DNA of 64,000 nucleotides, taken from positions 19,476 through 83,475 of the forward strand of contig CAJTMR010000016.1 of NCBI GenBank assembly GCA_910577325.1, given 5' to 3'. Origin of the DNA: an uncultured Parabacteroides sp. (GTDB lineage Bacteria > Bacteroidota > Bacteroidia > Bacteroidales > Tannerellaceae). How positions within the stretch are numbered: the stretch's first letter is position 1; each line of letters begins with the position of its first letter. Shown here piece by piece: positions 1 to 8,666 of this stretch. The notes below the pieces were generated by a model, which saw nothing but the letters and a program-made list of their open reading frames with translations, ran no database searches and was not told the DNA's origin. A program made the position numbers and the translations under genes.

Positions 1-1720
1 AGGAGATATGGAAAAAGGCATGATGCAGGTCCGCCAGTTCCGTAAGGAGCACGGCATCGTCCCGGTAGTGAAGCAGATCGATACGCTGGCTGCCGAATAT
101 CCGGCGCAGACGAACTACCTGTATCTGACCTATAGCGGTACGGAAAACGATGTGCAGTATGTAGGTGACCATCGCTCCATCGTCGTGCTGGGTTCCGGCG
201 CTTACCGGATCGGCAGCTCGGTAGAGTTCGACTGGTGTGGTGTGCAGGCGTTGGAAACGATCCGCAAGGAGGGCTGGCGTTCGGTGATGATCAACTACAA
301 TCCTGAAACGGTCTCGACCGACTATGATATGTGCGACCGCCTCTATTTCGACGAACTGACCTTCGAGCGTGTGATGGATATCCTCGAACTCGAAAATCCC
401 CACGGCGTGATTGTTTCGACAGGCGGCCAGATCCCGAACAACCTGGCGATGCGTCTGGACGAGCAGCATGTCAATATCTTAGGGACATCCGCCAAGAGTA
501 TCGACAATGCCGAGGACCGCGAGAAATTCTCCGCCATGCTGGACCGTATCGGGGTGGACCAGCCGCGCTGGAAAGAACTTTCGTCGATGGACGATATCAA
601 TACGTTTGTGGCCGAGGTCGGTTTCCCGGTTCTGGTCCGTCCGAGTTATGTGCTGAGCGGCGCCGCCATGAACGTCTGCTCCAATCAGGAGGAACTCGAA
701 CGCTTCCTGCAACTGGCGGCAAACGTGTCGAAGAAACATCCGGTCGTTGTCAGCCAGTTCATCGAACATGCCAAGGAAGTGGAAATGGATGCGGTGGCCG
801 ATAAGGGCGAGATCGTCATGTATGCCATCTCCGAGCATATCGAGTTTGCCGGCGTGCATTCCGGTGATGCGACCATCCAGTTTCCGGCACAGAAACTCTA
901 TGTCGAAACGGTACGCCGTATCAAGCGTATCAGCAAGCAGATAGCAAAAGAGCTGAATATCTCCGGCCCGTTCAATATCCAATATCTGGCGAAAGGCAAC
1001 GAGATCAAGGTAATCGAATGTAACCTCCGCGCGAGCCGTTCCTTCCCGTTCGTCAGCAAAGTGTTGAAGATAAACTTTATCGAACTGGCTACCCGCATCA
1101 TGCTGGGCTTGCCTGTCGAAAAACCGAACAAGAATGAGTTTGACCTGGATTATGTAGGTATCAAAGCCTCTCAGTTCTCCTTCAACCGCTTGCAGAAAGC
1201 CGATCCCGTCTTGGGTGTCGACATGGCTTCGACAGGGGAGGTCGGATGTATCGGCGACGATGTTTCCGAGGCCGTCTTGAAGAGCATGCTTTCCGTCGGC
1301 CTCCGCATCCCTGAAAAGAACATCCTGCTCTCGACGGGTACGCCGAAACAGAAAGTCGCCATGTTGGACGCCGCCAAGATGCTGGCTTCGAAAGGCTACA
1401 ACCTCTTCGCCACAGGCGGGACGCACCGTTTCCTCGAAGAAAACGGCATCCCCTGTATGCAGGTTTACTGGCCGAGCGAGGAGGGCAAGGAGCCGCAAGC
1501 GCTCACCATGCTCCATGAAAAGAAGATCGACATGGTTGTGAATATCCCGCGCGACCTCTCGGCCGGTGAGTTGGACAATGGCTACAAGATCCGCCGTGCC
1601 GCCATCGACCTGAACATCCCGCTTATCACGAACGCCCGTCTGGCAAGTGCCTTTATTGAGGCTTTCTGTTCCTTGGACATGGATGATATTCAGATACGGA
1701 GTTGGCAAGAGTATAAGTAA
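1..1720 (+). CDS. carB: Carbamoyl-phosphate synthase large subunit, C-terminal half (5' truncated by window)
   Basis: The frame is already open at base 2, so the gene enters from outside the window and the ATG at base 8 is internal. Only about 572 codons of a protein normally near 1,070 residues are present. CarB makes carbamoyl phosphate from ammonia, bicarbonate and two ATP for arginine and pyrimidine synthesis. The visible part is the second synthetase half: an ATP-grasp domain starting around VLGSGAYRIGSSVEFDWCG, with the VRPSYVLSG loop and ECNLRASRSFPFVSK metal/ATP region. The C-terminal MGS-like allosteric domain follows (FATGGTHRFLEENG). The next gene, nfo, is almost 1 kb away, so carB ends its transcription unit, probably at the hairpin just downstream. 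The family assignment is secure. Confidence 0.97.
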   Translation, partial: GDMEKGMMQVRQFRKEHGIVPVVKQIDTLAAEYPAQTNYLYLTYSGTENDVQYVGDHRSIVVLGSGAYRIGSSVEFDWCGVQALETIRKEGWRSVMINYNPETVSTDYDMCDRLYFDELTFERVMDILELENPHGVIVSTGGQIPNNLAMRLDEQHVNILGTSAKSIDNAEDREKFSAMLDRIGVDQPRWKELSSMDDINTFVAEVGFPVLVRPSYVLSGAAMNVCSNQEELERFLQLAANVSKKHPVVVSQFIEHAKEVEMDAVADKGEIVMYAISEHIEFAGVHSGDATIQFPAQKLYVETVRRIKRISKQIAKELNISGPFNIQYLAKGNEIKVIECNLRASRSFPFVSKVLKINFIELATRIMLGLPVEKPNKNEFDLDYVGIKASQFSFNRLQKADPVLGVDMASTGEVGCIGDDVSEAVLKSMLSVGLRIPEKNILLSTGTPKQKVAMLDAAKMLASKGYNLFATGGTHRFLEENGIPCMQVYWPSEEGKEPQALTMLHEKKIDMVVNIPRDLSAGELDNGYKIRRAAIDLNIPLITNARLASAFIEAFCSLDMDDIQIRSWQEYK

Positions 1721-1772
1721 AGACAATTCCCTTGTTCCTGTACTTGACGGGATAGCATTAAAACAGGGAGAT

Positions 1773-1824
1773 GAATGTCAAAAGACGATATTTGCCGGAT
1801 ACGGATATCGTCTTTTTGACATTC
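1773..1824 (+). terminator. Long hairpin downstream of carB
   Basis: Arms 1773-1791 and 1805-1824 are inverted copies (GAATGTCAAAAGACGATAT against its complement with one extra T), with a 13-base loop. There is no clear T tract after the stem, so it may act as a 3'-end stabiliser or processing signal rather than a classic intrinsic terminator. Its right arm ends exactly where homology to the dispersed mobile element begins. Confidence 0.6.
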
Positions 1825-2510
1825 CGGAATCACTTCTCTTCTCTCATGAAAATTTTGCAAATCAACTATCATACTATCATATCCGGTTGTTAACTGTTGT
1901 TTCACAATATATTAAAGAATGATAGTAGCTGTTTTCTACTATCATTCTACTATCATGCTTTTTGCAAGACTATTCATTTATATGGCTGATAACATGGTGT
2001 TTATGTTTATATGTGCAAAAATAACCATCGACAAAACGGGGTTATTTAAATATAAAACAAGGCATAAAAGCACCTCCAACATGGCTGATAAACTTCTCTG
2101 TATCCCCGTCTGGGCTTCGCGCAGACCCGGGTCTGCACCTCTTCCGCACCTGGGTCTGTGTGGTGGGTACACCCGGGTCTCAAGCGGCTTTGCAAGCTGT
2201 TTTTGACAAAAGAAAAGCCTGTCTTGATGAAAAAAGAAGCCGTTTTAACATGTTTTGCACCTGTTTCCGGACGGTCTCTGTTTTTATCGTATAATTGATA
2301 CACAGGATGTTATCGTTTTTAACTATGATAGGTGTGATAGATGAATGATAGTTAAAAACGGCAACTATCATGCCATAACATATTGGTTTAAACCGATATA
2401 CAGACGGATATGATAGTATGATAGTTGTTTTCACAAAAACATTTATGTAATTAGTCTGTATTGGTGGCGAAAACAGATGGACGCTTTCTGATTTTGGTGC
2501 GGTTGCCCTG
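1825..2510 (-). mobile_element. MITE-like non-coding element, copy 1 (one end missing)
   Basis: This copy is in reverse orientation relative to copies at 31757-32230 and 42537-43250 and aligns with the latter over nearly its whole length. One terminal repeat is intact at 2492-2510 (TTTTGGTGCGGTTGCCCTG). The other end is missing: homology stops at about 1825, next to the carB hairpin, and about 30 bases including the terminal repeat are absent. No target duplication could be found, as expected for a truncated copy. Inside are clusters of TGATAGT/ACTATCA motifs and a GC-rich stretch with CAGACCCGGGTCTG. No open frame is conserved between copies, so I treat it as non-coding. Confidence 0.85.
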
Positions 2511-2598
2511 CCCCGTACGGAGTAATCGGGTATTTCGTAGGGTTACTCCAGCCATGGAATTCATGTTGTTTTGATAAACATTATTTCTGCATTCTTGT

Positions 2599-2606
2599 TA
2601 TCTTTG
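2599..2606 (+). promoter_or_regulatory. Candidate -7 box for nfo
   Basis: TATCTTTG matches the Bacteroidota -7 consensus TAnnTTTG and lies 88 bases before the nfo start. No TTG at the usual 19-21 base spacing is visible, so only the -7 half is supported. Confidence 0.4.
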
Positions 2607-2693
2607 TAGATCAAAATAGTTATCGAGTATGATAAAGATACTAATACCAGAGAGAAGTTGGATGAATATATGAACAATAAAACATAAATACGA

Positions 2694-3530
2694 ATGAAGT
2701 ATATTGGAGCACATGTGTCGGCATCGGGTGGAGTTGAAAATGCTCCAGTAAATGCAAATGCGATAGGGGCAAAGGCTTTTGCATTGTTTACCCGTAATCA
2801 GCGTCAATGGAAATCTTCTCCGCTGACAAAAAAAAGTATTTCTCTTTTTAAGGAACGTTGTGAAGAATTTGGTTATTCGGCAGAACATATTCTTCCGCAT
2901 GACAGTTACCTGATCAATCTGGGACACCCGGAAGCAGAAGGTTTGCAGAAATCACGAGATGCTTTCCTCGATGAAATGCGGCGTTGTGAACAACTGGGAT
3001 TGGACCGTTTGAATTTCCATCCCGGAAGCCATTTGAACCAGATGGATGTGGAAGACTGTTTGGCACGTATAGCCGATTCGGTCAATTGGGCACTGGACCA
3101 GACTTCAGGTGTTTGTGCCGTACTGGAAAATACAGCCGGACAGGGAACCAATTTGGGATATACTTTCGAACAACTTGCTTACATTATTAACAAGGTTGAG
3201 GATAAATCCCGTATCGGAGTCTGTATAGATACAGCCCATACGTTAGCTGCAGGCTATGATATCAAGACTGTTGCAGGTTTTGCAGAAACGTTTCGTCGCT
3301 TTGACGAAGTAATCGGTTTTTCTTATTTGCGTGGTATGCATGTAAACGATTCCAAGAAAGATTTGGCTACTCGTGTGGACCGCCATGACAGTATTGGGAA
3401 AGGGGTGATGGGGTTGACTACATTTAAGATGTTGATGGATGATCCCCGGTTTGATAACATTCCTTTAATTCTGGAAACGCCGGACGAGTCTATTTGGGCG
3501 GAAGAGATAGAATATCTGTATTCTATATAA
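2694..3530 (+). CDS. nfo: Deoxyribonuclease IV (AP endonuclease, Nfo family)
   Basis: A 278-residue protein of normal length for endonuclease IV, which cuts the phosphodiester bond 5' of abasic sites in base excision repair. The TIM-barrel metal ligands are visible in order: HDSYLINLGHP, NFHPGSH, the Glu of LENTAGQG, CIDTAHTLAAGYD, HVNDSK, RVDRHDSIGKG and the Glu of LETPDES, giving the expected three-zinc site. The start at 2694 gives MKYIGAHVSASGG, the usual family N-terminus. It is monocistronic, with a mobile-element remnant upstream and a hairpin downstream. Confidence 0.96.
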   Translation: MKYIGAHVSASGGVENAPVNANAIGAKAFALFTRNQRQWKSSPLTKKSISLFKERCEEFGYSAEHILPHDSYLINLGHPEAEGLQKSRDAFLDEMRRCEQLGLDRLNFHPGSHLNQMDVEDCLARIADSVNWALDQTSGVCAVLENTAGQGTNLGYTFEQLAYIINKVEDKSRIGVCIDTAHTLAAGYDIKTVAGFAETFRRFDEVIGFSYLRGMHVNDSKKDLATRVDRHDSIGKGVMGLTTFKMLMDDPRFDNIPLILETPDESIWAEEIEYLYSI

Positions 3531-3534
3531 AAAC

Positions 3535-3566
3535 GAAAGGAGTGGTCTTGTCAGATCATTCTTTTC
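3535..3566 (+). terminator. Terminator-like hairpin after nfo
   Basis: A 14-pair stem with some G-T pairs (3535-3548 with 3553-3566) closes a TGTC tetraloop. It starts five bases after the nfo stop codon and is followed by a weakly T-rich stretch. Confidence 0.55.
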
Positions 3567-3687
3567 TATTTAACCAAAATCTGGACTATGGAAGTCCGGT
3601 TGTGTAATATTTCTTTTAAATGTGCAAGAGTTTGGGGTGAAAAATCCCGTCTTTTGTGATTTGATAACAATTTAAATATATTGTGCT

Positions 3688-5097
3688 ATGTTTATTTTAA
3701 TGCCTGTCATATTTGTTTTAGGGATTCTTGCGATCGCGTTGGAAGATAAGATAAAGATAAATAAAGCAGCGATAGCTCTCTTTATGGCAATATCATTGTG
3801 GATGATATTGATGTTTGACGCCTATGAGATTTTTGTAGAGCGTTCCAGCCCTTTGTTCCAGGAGTTTTTGACCCAAAATCCGGAAATGGCAAATGCTTCT
3901 TTAAAAGATCAGTTCATTACATTCATAACAAACCGTTCGATTGTTTATCATTTAGGGAATGTGGCCGAAACGCTTTTCTTTGTCATGTGTTCCATGTTGA
4001 TTGTCGATATCGTGGATAAGCATGGTGGCTTCCGGGCTGTTACCGGATATATCCGTACTGCCGATAAAAGGAAATTATTGTGGTATATAAGTTTTGCCAC
4101 TTTTTTCTTTTCCGCCTTGTTGGATAATCTGGCTGCCGCTATCGTGATTATGGCCGTGTTGAGGAAACTGGTTCCGGACCGGACGGACCGTTTGAAATAT
4201 GCCTGTATGGTGATTATTGCTGCAAATGCGGGTGGTTCATGGTCTCCGATCGGCGATGTGACGACTATTTTGCTTTGGGTGGGCAAGAATGTCACGGCGA
4301 TGCACCAGATTTCGCATGTGTTTCTCCCGGCATTGATGAACTTGCTTGTGCCTCTGACGATTGCCAATTTCTGGTTGTTTAAGAAAGATGCGACTTTGCG
4401 TGTGATGAGCGAGGAAGAAATGGCTGACGAATATACACCGGAAATACCGAATCATTCGCGCCGGGTGATCTTTGTGATCGGCGTCCTTTCATTGGCATTG
4501 GTTCCGGTTTTTCAGATGTTGACGAACCTTCCGCCTTTTCTGGGTGTTCTGCTTGGCTTGGTGATCCTGTGGTTTTATACAGATGTTATGTATAGCAAAC
4601 TGCATACGCGCGAATCCGACAAGTTGCGTATATCCCAGTTGCTTCCGAACATTGATTTGGCGACGATCTTTTTCTTCCTGGGTATCTTGATGGCGGTAGG
4701 GGCTTTGGAAACTTCCGGCCAGTTGGGATTGATGTCCGCTTTTCTGGATAAATATGTACATGAACCTTATTTAATCAGTTTCGTGATCGGAGTTTTGTCT
4801 TCCTGTGTGGACAACGTGGCTTTGGTTGCGGCAACAATGGGTATGTACCCGATCGTGCCAGACGCCGCCAATTTGGCTCCTTATGCGCAGTTTTTCGTAT
4901 CGGACGGAGGTTTCTGGACATTCCTTGCTTACTGTGCCGTGACGGGCGGTAGTATCCTGATTATCGGCTCTGCGACCGGCGTGACGGTGATGGGATTGGA
5001 AAAGATTGATTTCATGTATTATACCAAACGATTTTCAATTCTGGCATTGATCGGCTATTGCTGCGGTGCTGGTACATATATGTTATTATTTGCATAA
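3688..5097 (+). CDS. nhaD: NhaD-type Na+/H+ antiporter
   Basis: A 469-residue polytopic membrane protein of the ArsB/NhaD ion transporter superfamily, expected in the inner membrane exchanging sodium for protons. About a dozen hydrophobic segments are visible. Conserved polar stretches include SALLDNLAAAIVIMAV, ANAGGSWSPIGDVTTILLW and SSCVDNVALVAATMGMYP, the half-helix regions that carry ion-binding residues in this family. The C-terminus has TGGSILIIGSATGVTVMG. It is followed after 11 bases by a C69 peptidase gene on the same strand, so the two may be cotranscribed. Family assignment is strong; ion specificity is by family only. Confidence 0.9.
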   Translation: MFILMPVIFVLGILAIALEDKIKINKAAIALFMAISLWMILMFDAYEIFVERSSPLFQEFLTQNPEMANASLKDQFITFITNRSIVYHLGNVAETLFFVMCSMLIVDIVDKHGGFRAVTGYIRTADKRKLLWYISFATFFFSALLDNLAAAIVIMAVLRKLVPDRTDRLKYACMVIIAANAGGSWSPIGDVTTILLWVGKNVTAMHQISHVFLPALMNLLVPLTIANFWLFKKDATLRVMSEEEMADEYTPEIPNHSRRVIFVIGVLSLALVPVFQMLTNLPPFLGVLLGLVILWFYTDVMYSKLHTRESDKLRISQLLPNIDLATIFFFLGILMAVGALETSGQLGLMSAFLDKYVHEPYLISFVIGVLSSCVDNVALVAATMGMYPIVPDAANLAPYAQFFVSDGGFWTFLAYCAVTGGSILIIGSATGVTVMGLEKIDFMYYTKRFSILALIGYCCGAGTYMLLFA

Positions 5098-5108
5098 ACT
5101 TTATTTGT

Positions 5109-6749
5109 ATGAGAAAAAAATGGATTTTGATGGCAGCTTGTGCTGTTGTGTTTACCGGAATGGAAGCTTTTGCCTGTACAGGGCTGCTGGTGGGAAAGAA
5201 AGCTTCGGTTGACGGCTCCGTTATGATCAGCTATGCGGCAGATTCGCATACGTTATACGGGGAACTGTATCGTTGGCCGGCAGCAACCTGGCCGAAAGGG
5301 GCGATGCTGGATATCATCGAGTGGGATACCCATAAGCCGTTGGGACAGATCCCACAGGTTGAAAGGACCTATTCGGTGGTCGGCAATATGAATGAACATC
5401 AAGTTGCGATTACGGAAAGCACTTTCGGAGGTCGTCCCGAATTAGTCGACACGACCGGTATCATGGATTACGGCAGTCTGATTTATGTCGCTCTGCAGCG
5501 TTCCAAGACGGCGCGGGAGGCTATCCGGGTTATGACCGGACTGGTGAAGGACTATGGCTACTATAGTAGTGGGGAAACATTCTCTATTGCCGATAAGAAC
5601 GAAGCCTGGGTTATGGAAATGATTGGTAAGGGTCCGGGTAATAAGGGGGCTGTTTGGGTGGCTATCCGTATTCCCGATGACTGTATTTCGGCTCATGCCA
5701 ACCAAGCCCGTATCCAGCAGATCCCGTTTGATGACAAGGAAAACTGCATCTATTCACCGGATGTCGTTTCTTTTGCTCGTGAAAAGGGATATTTCAGTGG
5801 TAAGGATAAGGATTTTAGCTTCCAGAAAGCTTATTGTCCGTATGATTTCGGTTCTCTGCGTGGTTGTGAAGCCCGTGTGTGGTCTTTCTTCCGCAAATAT
5901 GATAAATCGATGGATCAATATACGGATCTGATCAAGGGTGATGTGACGAGGAAACCGATGCCTTTATATGTCAAGCCTGATCGCTTGCTGTCCGTTCAGG
6001 ATGTGCAGAAAGGTATGCGCGACCATTTTGAAGGTACGGATCTGGATATGACGAAAGATGCCGGCGCCGGTTCTTACAAAGTCCCGTATCGTTGGCGTCC
6101 GATGACTTTCGAAGTGGACGGCCAGGAGTACACGAACGAACGTGCAATTGCTACGCAGCAGACCGGTTTTGTGATTGTCCCGCAGATGCGTAATTGGTTG
6201 CCGGATGCTGTCGGAGGTATTCTTTGGTTCGGCGTGGATGATGCGGATATGGCTGTCTTTACGCCGATCTATTGTTCGGTGACGGCTTCTCCCGAATGTT
6301 ATCGTGTCGGAAACGGCGATATGATGAATTTCTCCTGGACATCCGCTTTCTGGATTCATAACTGGGTGGCAAACATGGCGTATGGCAAATATAGCTATAT
6401 GATTCAGGATATCCGTCTTGTTCAACAGGCTTTGGAGGATGGCTATCGGCAGACGATTCCGGTCATTGACAAAGCGGCAACGGAATTGTATGCGAATAAT
6501 CCGGCTGAGGCGGTCAAGTTTTTGACTTGGTTCAGTTCTACGACTGCCGATCAGGCAACAGCCCGTTGGAAGAAACTGGGAGAATACTTGTTGGTTAAAT
6601 ATATGGATGGCAATGTGAAAAAGGAGGAAAACGGACAATTCAAACAGAATGGTTATGGATTATCCGAATATCCGGATTTTCCCGGTTACGATGAAGAGTA
6701 TTATCGTAGCATCGTGAAAAGTACGGGTGATAAATTGAAAGTAAAATAG
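5109..6749 (+). CDS. Secreted C69-family dipeptidase (PepD-like)
   Basis: The start at 5109 gives MRKKWILMAACAVVFTGMEAFA followed by CTGLLVGKKASVDGS. This is a signal peptide ending right before a cysteine, and C69 peptidases use the N-terminal cysteine of the mature protein as nucleophile. An upstream in-frame start at 5058 would overlap nhaD and bury the signal peptide, so I reject it. The 546-residue length and motifs such as SYAADSHTLYGELY and FSIADKNEAWVMEMIGKG fit the family. It probably cleaves short peptides in the periplasm. Confidence 0.9.
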   Translation: MRKKWILMAACAVVFTGMEAFACTGLLVGKKASVDGSVMISYAADSHTLYGELYRWPAATWPKGAMLDIIEWDTHKPLGQIPQVERTYSVVGNMNEHQVAITESTFGGRPELVDTTGIMDYGSLIYVALQRSKTAREAIRVMTGLVKDYGYYSSGETFSIADKNEAWVMEMIGKGPGNKGAVWVAIRIPDDCISAHANQARIQQIPFDDKENCIYSPDVVSFAREKGYFSGKDKDFSFQKAYCPYDFGSLRGCEARVWSFFRKYDKSMDQYTDLIKGDVTRKPMPLYVKPDRLLSVQDVQKGMRDHFEGTDLDMTKDAGAGSYKVPYRWRPMTFEVDGQEYTNERAIATQQTGFVIVPQMRNWLPDAVGGILWFGVDDADMAVFTPIYCSVTASPECYRVGNGDMMNFSWTSAFWIHNWVANMAYGKYSYMIQDIRLVQQALEDGYRQTIPVIDKAATELYANNPAEAVKFLTWFSSTTADQATARWKKLGEYLLVKYMDGNVKKEENGQFKQNGYGLSEYPDFPGYDEEYYRSIVKSTGDKLKVK

Positions 6750-6770
6750 GAAGCTTTTTCAAAAAAACAC

Positions 6771-6778
6771 TATATTTG
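6771..6778 (+). promoter_or_regulatory. Candidate -7 box for the barrel protein gene
   Basis: TATATTTG fits TAnnTTTG and sits 33 bases before the start of the gene at 6812. No convincing -33 element is seen. Confidence 0.4.
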
Positions 6779-6811
6779 GCGATATGAATTGTTGTATTAA
6801 ATAAGAAAAGT

Positions 6812-7282
6812 ATGAGAAAATTAATTGTTATGTTGATGCTGGCACTGTTCAGTATAGGGGGATATGCACAGACGCAGCAAGGTCAATCCTCTTTTGGTTT
6901 CAATTTGGGTTATAATTTTAATGATGTAGGCAATGCAACTGTCGGCATCGATTATCGTTATTGTGTCACGGATGCGTTTCGTCTGACTCCGTCTATTACC
7001 CATTTGGTAAAGAATGACGGAGTACGGGCATGGGCGATCGACATGAATGCTCATTATGTGTTTAAATTGAGTGAGATGTTTGGTTTTTATCCGTTGGCAG
7101 GCTTAAGTCTTTCTTTCTGGAAAGCAGGCCCTTGGGATGCAACTCGTTTGGGAGCCAATATCGGCTTGGGAGGTGAAGTGTATGCGACGGACCGGGTTTC
7201 TGTCGGCTTGGAAGCGAAATATAATATCATAAAAGATTTGGATGCCGCAGCATTGGCAGTGCGTGTCGGATATAATTTCTAA
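6812..7282 (+). CDS. Small outer-membrane beta-barrel protein
   Basis: A 156-residue protein with a clear signal peptide (MRKLIVMLMLALFSIGGYAQ). The rest is alternating strands: a glycine/asparagine-rich first strand (SFGFNLGYNFND), repeated amphipathic strands and a C-terminal strand ending VRVGYNF with terminal phenylalanine, the usual outer-membrane insertion signal. The size suggests an eight-stranded OmpA/OmpX-like barrel. It has its own promoter-like site and terminator. No specific function can be given. Confidence 0.75.
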   Translation: MRKLIVMLMLALFSIGGYAQTQQGQSSFGFNLGYNFNDVGNATVGIDYRYCVTDAFRLTPSITHLVKNDGVRAWAIDMNAHYVFKLSEMFGFYPLAGLSLSFWKAGPWDATRLGANIGLGGEVYATDRVSVGLEAKYNIIKDLDAAALAVRVGYNF

Positions 7283-7310
7283 ATCGGAGGATATTCGGAA
7301 AAAGAGTATG

Positions 7311-7346
7311 AAAGCCCACTGGTTCGCAATGAACCAGTGGGCTTTT
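7311..7346 (+). terminator. Intrinsic terminator
   Basis: A perfect GC-rich stem (AAAGCCCACTGGTTC, 7311-7325, with its complement at 7331-7345) with a five-base loop runs into a T tract. It ends the barrel-protein gene. Confidence 0.85.
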
Positions 7347-7349
7347 TAG

Positions 7350-7379
7350 TTGCTTATGCAGGAAAAATACCTATATTTG
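7350..7379 (+). promoter_or_regulatory. Bacteroidota-type promoter for the DUF5009 gene
   Basis: TTG at 7350-7352 and TATATTTG at 7372-7379 are separated by 19 bases, matching the primary sigma factor form TTG-N19/21-TAnnTTTG. The site lies between a terminator and the next gene. Confidence 0.6.
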
Positions 7380-7420
7380 TTCCGCGTAATCTATAAGGTT
7401 AATTCAAAGACATTGTGTGT

Positions 7421-8533
7421 ATGGAAAAACAGAAACAGTCCCGGCGGTTACTGTCGCTGGATGCCTTGAGGGGGTTTGATATGTTTTTTATTATGGGAGG
7501 GGCTTCCCTTTTCGTTGCGTTGGCAACTTTGTTCCCGAATCCTTTATTCCAGATGGTTTCCGACCAAATGGAGCATGTTGAGTGGAATGGGCTGAGACAT
7601 CATGATACAATTTTTCCGTTGTTCCTATTTATTGCCGGCATTTCATTTCCGTTCTCGTTGGAAAAGCAGCGCGAACAGGGGAAGAGCGAAGCGGATATCT
7701 ATCAAAAGATTATTCGCAGGGGGATTACCTTGGTGTTGTTGGGATGTGTTTATAATGGATTGTTGCAGTTTGACTTTGCGAATCTTCGTTGTGCCAGCGT
7801 CTTGGCGCGTATTGGGTTGGGATGGATGTTTGCAGCATTGCTGTTCGTCCGTTTTCGTATTTCTGTCCGGGTGTGGATAGCCGGTGCAATCTTAATCGGC
7901 TATTGGGTTTGGATGGCTTTTATTCCTGTACCGGGTGTAGAGGCCGGAGCGTTCACGCTGGAAGGCAATTGGGTAGGCTATGTGGATCGTTTGTTGTTAC
8001 CGGGGCGTTTGCATCAAGGAATTTTTGACCCGGAAGGCCTGTTGTCTACGTTGCCGGGGATTGTGACGGCCATGTTAGGGATGTTTACTGGCGAGTTTGT
8101 CAAGTTACGCAAAGAGGGATTGACGGACAATCGGAAGGTGGCAGTTTTGTTGCTTGCAGGTATGTTGTTAATGCTGGTCGGTCTGTTATGGAGTTTGGTG
8201 TTTCCGATTAACAAGAAGTTGTGGAGTAGCTCGTTTGTTTGTGTTGTCGGTGCTTATTCGGTTTGGATGTTTGCTTTGTTTTATTACATTGTCGATGTGT
8301 TGGAATGGAGAAAGTGGACTTTTTTCTTTCAAGTGATCGGAGTTAATTCTATTACGATCTATTTGGCACAAAAATTCATCAATTTTTCTTATACGTCCCA
8401 AAGTTTGTTTGGCGGGCTTATCGGATGGATGCCGGAAACTGCACAACCTTTTGCCAGTACAATCGGCTATATTGCTGTTTGTTGGGGATTTTTGTATTTT
8501 TTGTATCGTCAACGGATTTTCTTGAAAGTATAG
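7421..8533 (+). CDS. DUF5009 / HGSNAT-like membrane acyltransferase family protein
   Basis: A polytopic protein of about 370 residues opening with RRLLSLDALRGFDMFFIMGG and containing RHHDTIFPLFLFIAGISFPFS. These are signatures of the DUF5009/NagX family related to heparan-alpha-glucosaminide N-acetyltransferase. The conserved His pair in RHHD is in the expected first loop. About ten hydrophobic helices follow. Family knowledge suggests transfer of acetyl groups across the inner membrane to sugars, but substrate is unknown. A GTG six bases upstream is also possible; I prefer the ATG at 7421. Confidence 0.8.
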   Translation: MEKQKQSRRLLSLDALRGFDMFFIMGGASLFVALATLFPNPLFQMVSDQMEHVEWNGLRHHDTIFPLFLFIAGISFPFSLEKQREQGKSEADIYQKIIRRGITLVLLGCVYNGLLQFDFANLRCASVLARIGLGWMFAALLFVRFRISVRVWIAGAILIGYWVWMAFIPVPGVEAGAFTLEGNWVGYVDRLLLPGRLHQGIFDPEGLLSTLPGIVTAMLGMFTGEFVKLRKEGLTDNRKVAVLLLAGMLLMLVGLLWSLVFPINKKLWSSSFVCVVGAYSVWMFALFYYIVDVLEWRKWTFFFQVIGVNSITIYLAQKFINFSYTSQSLFGGLIGWMPETAQPFASTIGYIAVCWGFLYFLYRQRIFLKV

Positions 8534-8666
8534 TCACAAATTTTATGAACTCTTCCATAGGTGGAAAATTGTTATCAGGTTTTGATTGCAGCATCGAACG
8601 CATTGATAATTTATGTAATTTTGTGCTGCCTTTATAAACATAATATATTTTTAAAAGTATAAATAA

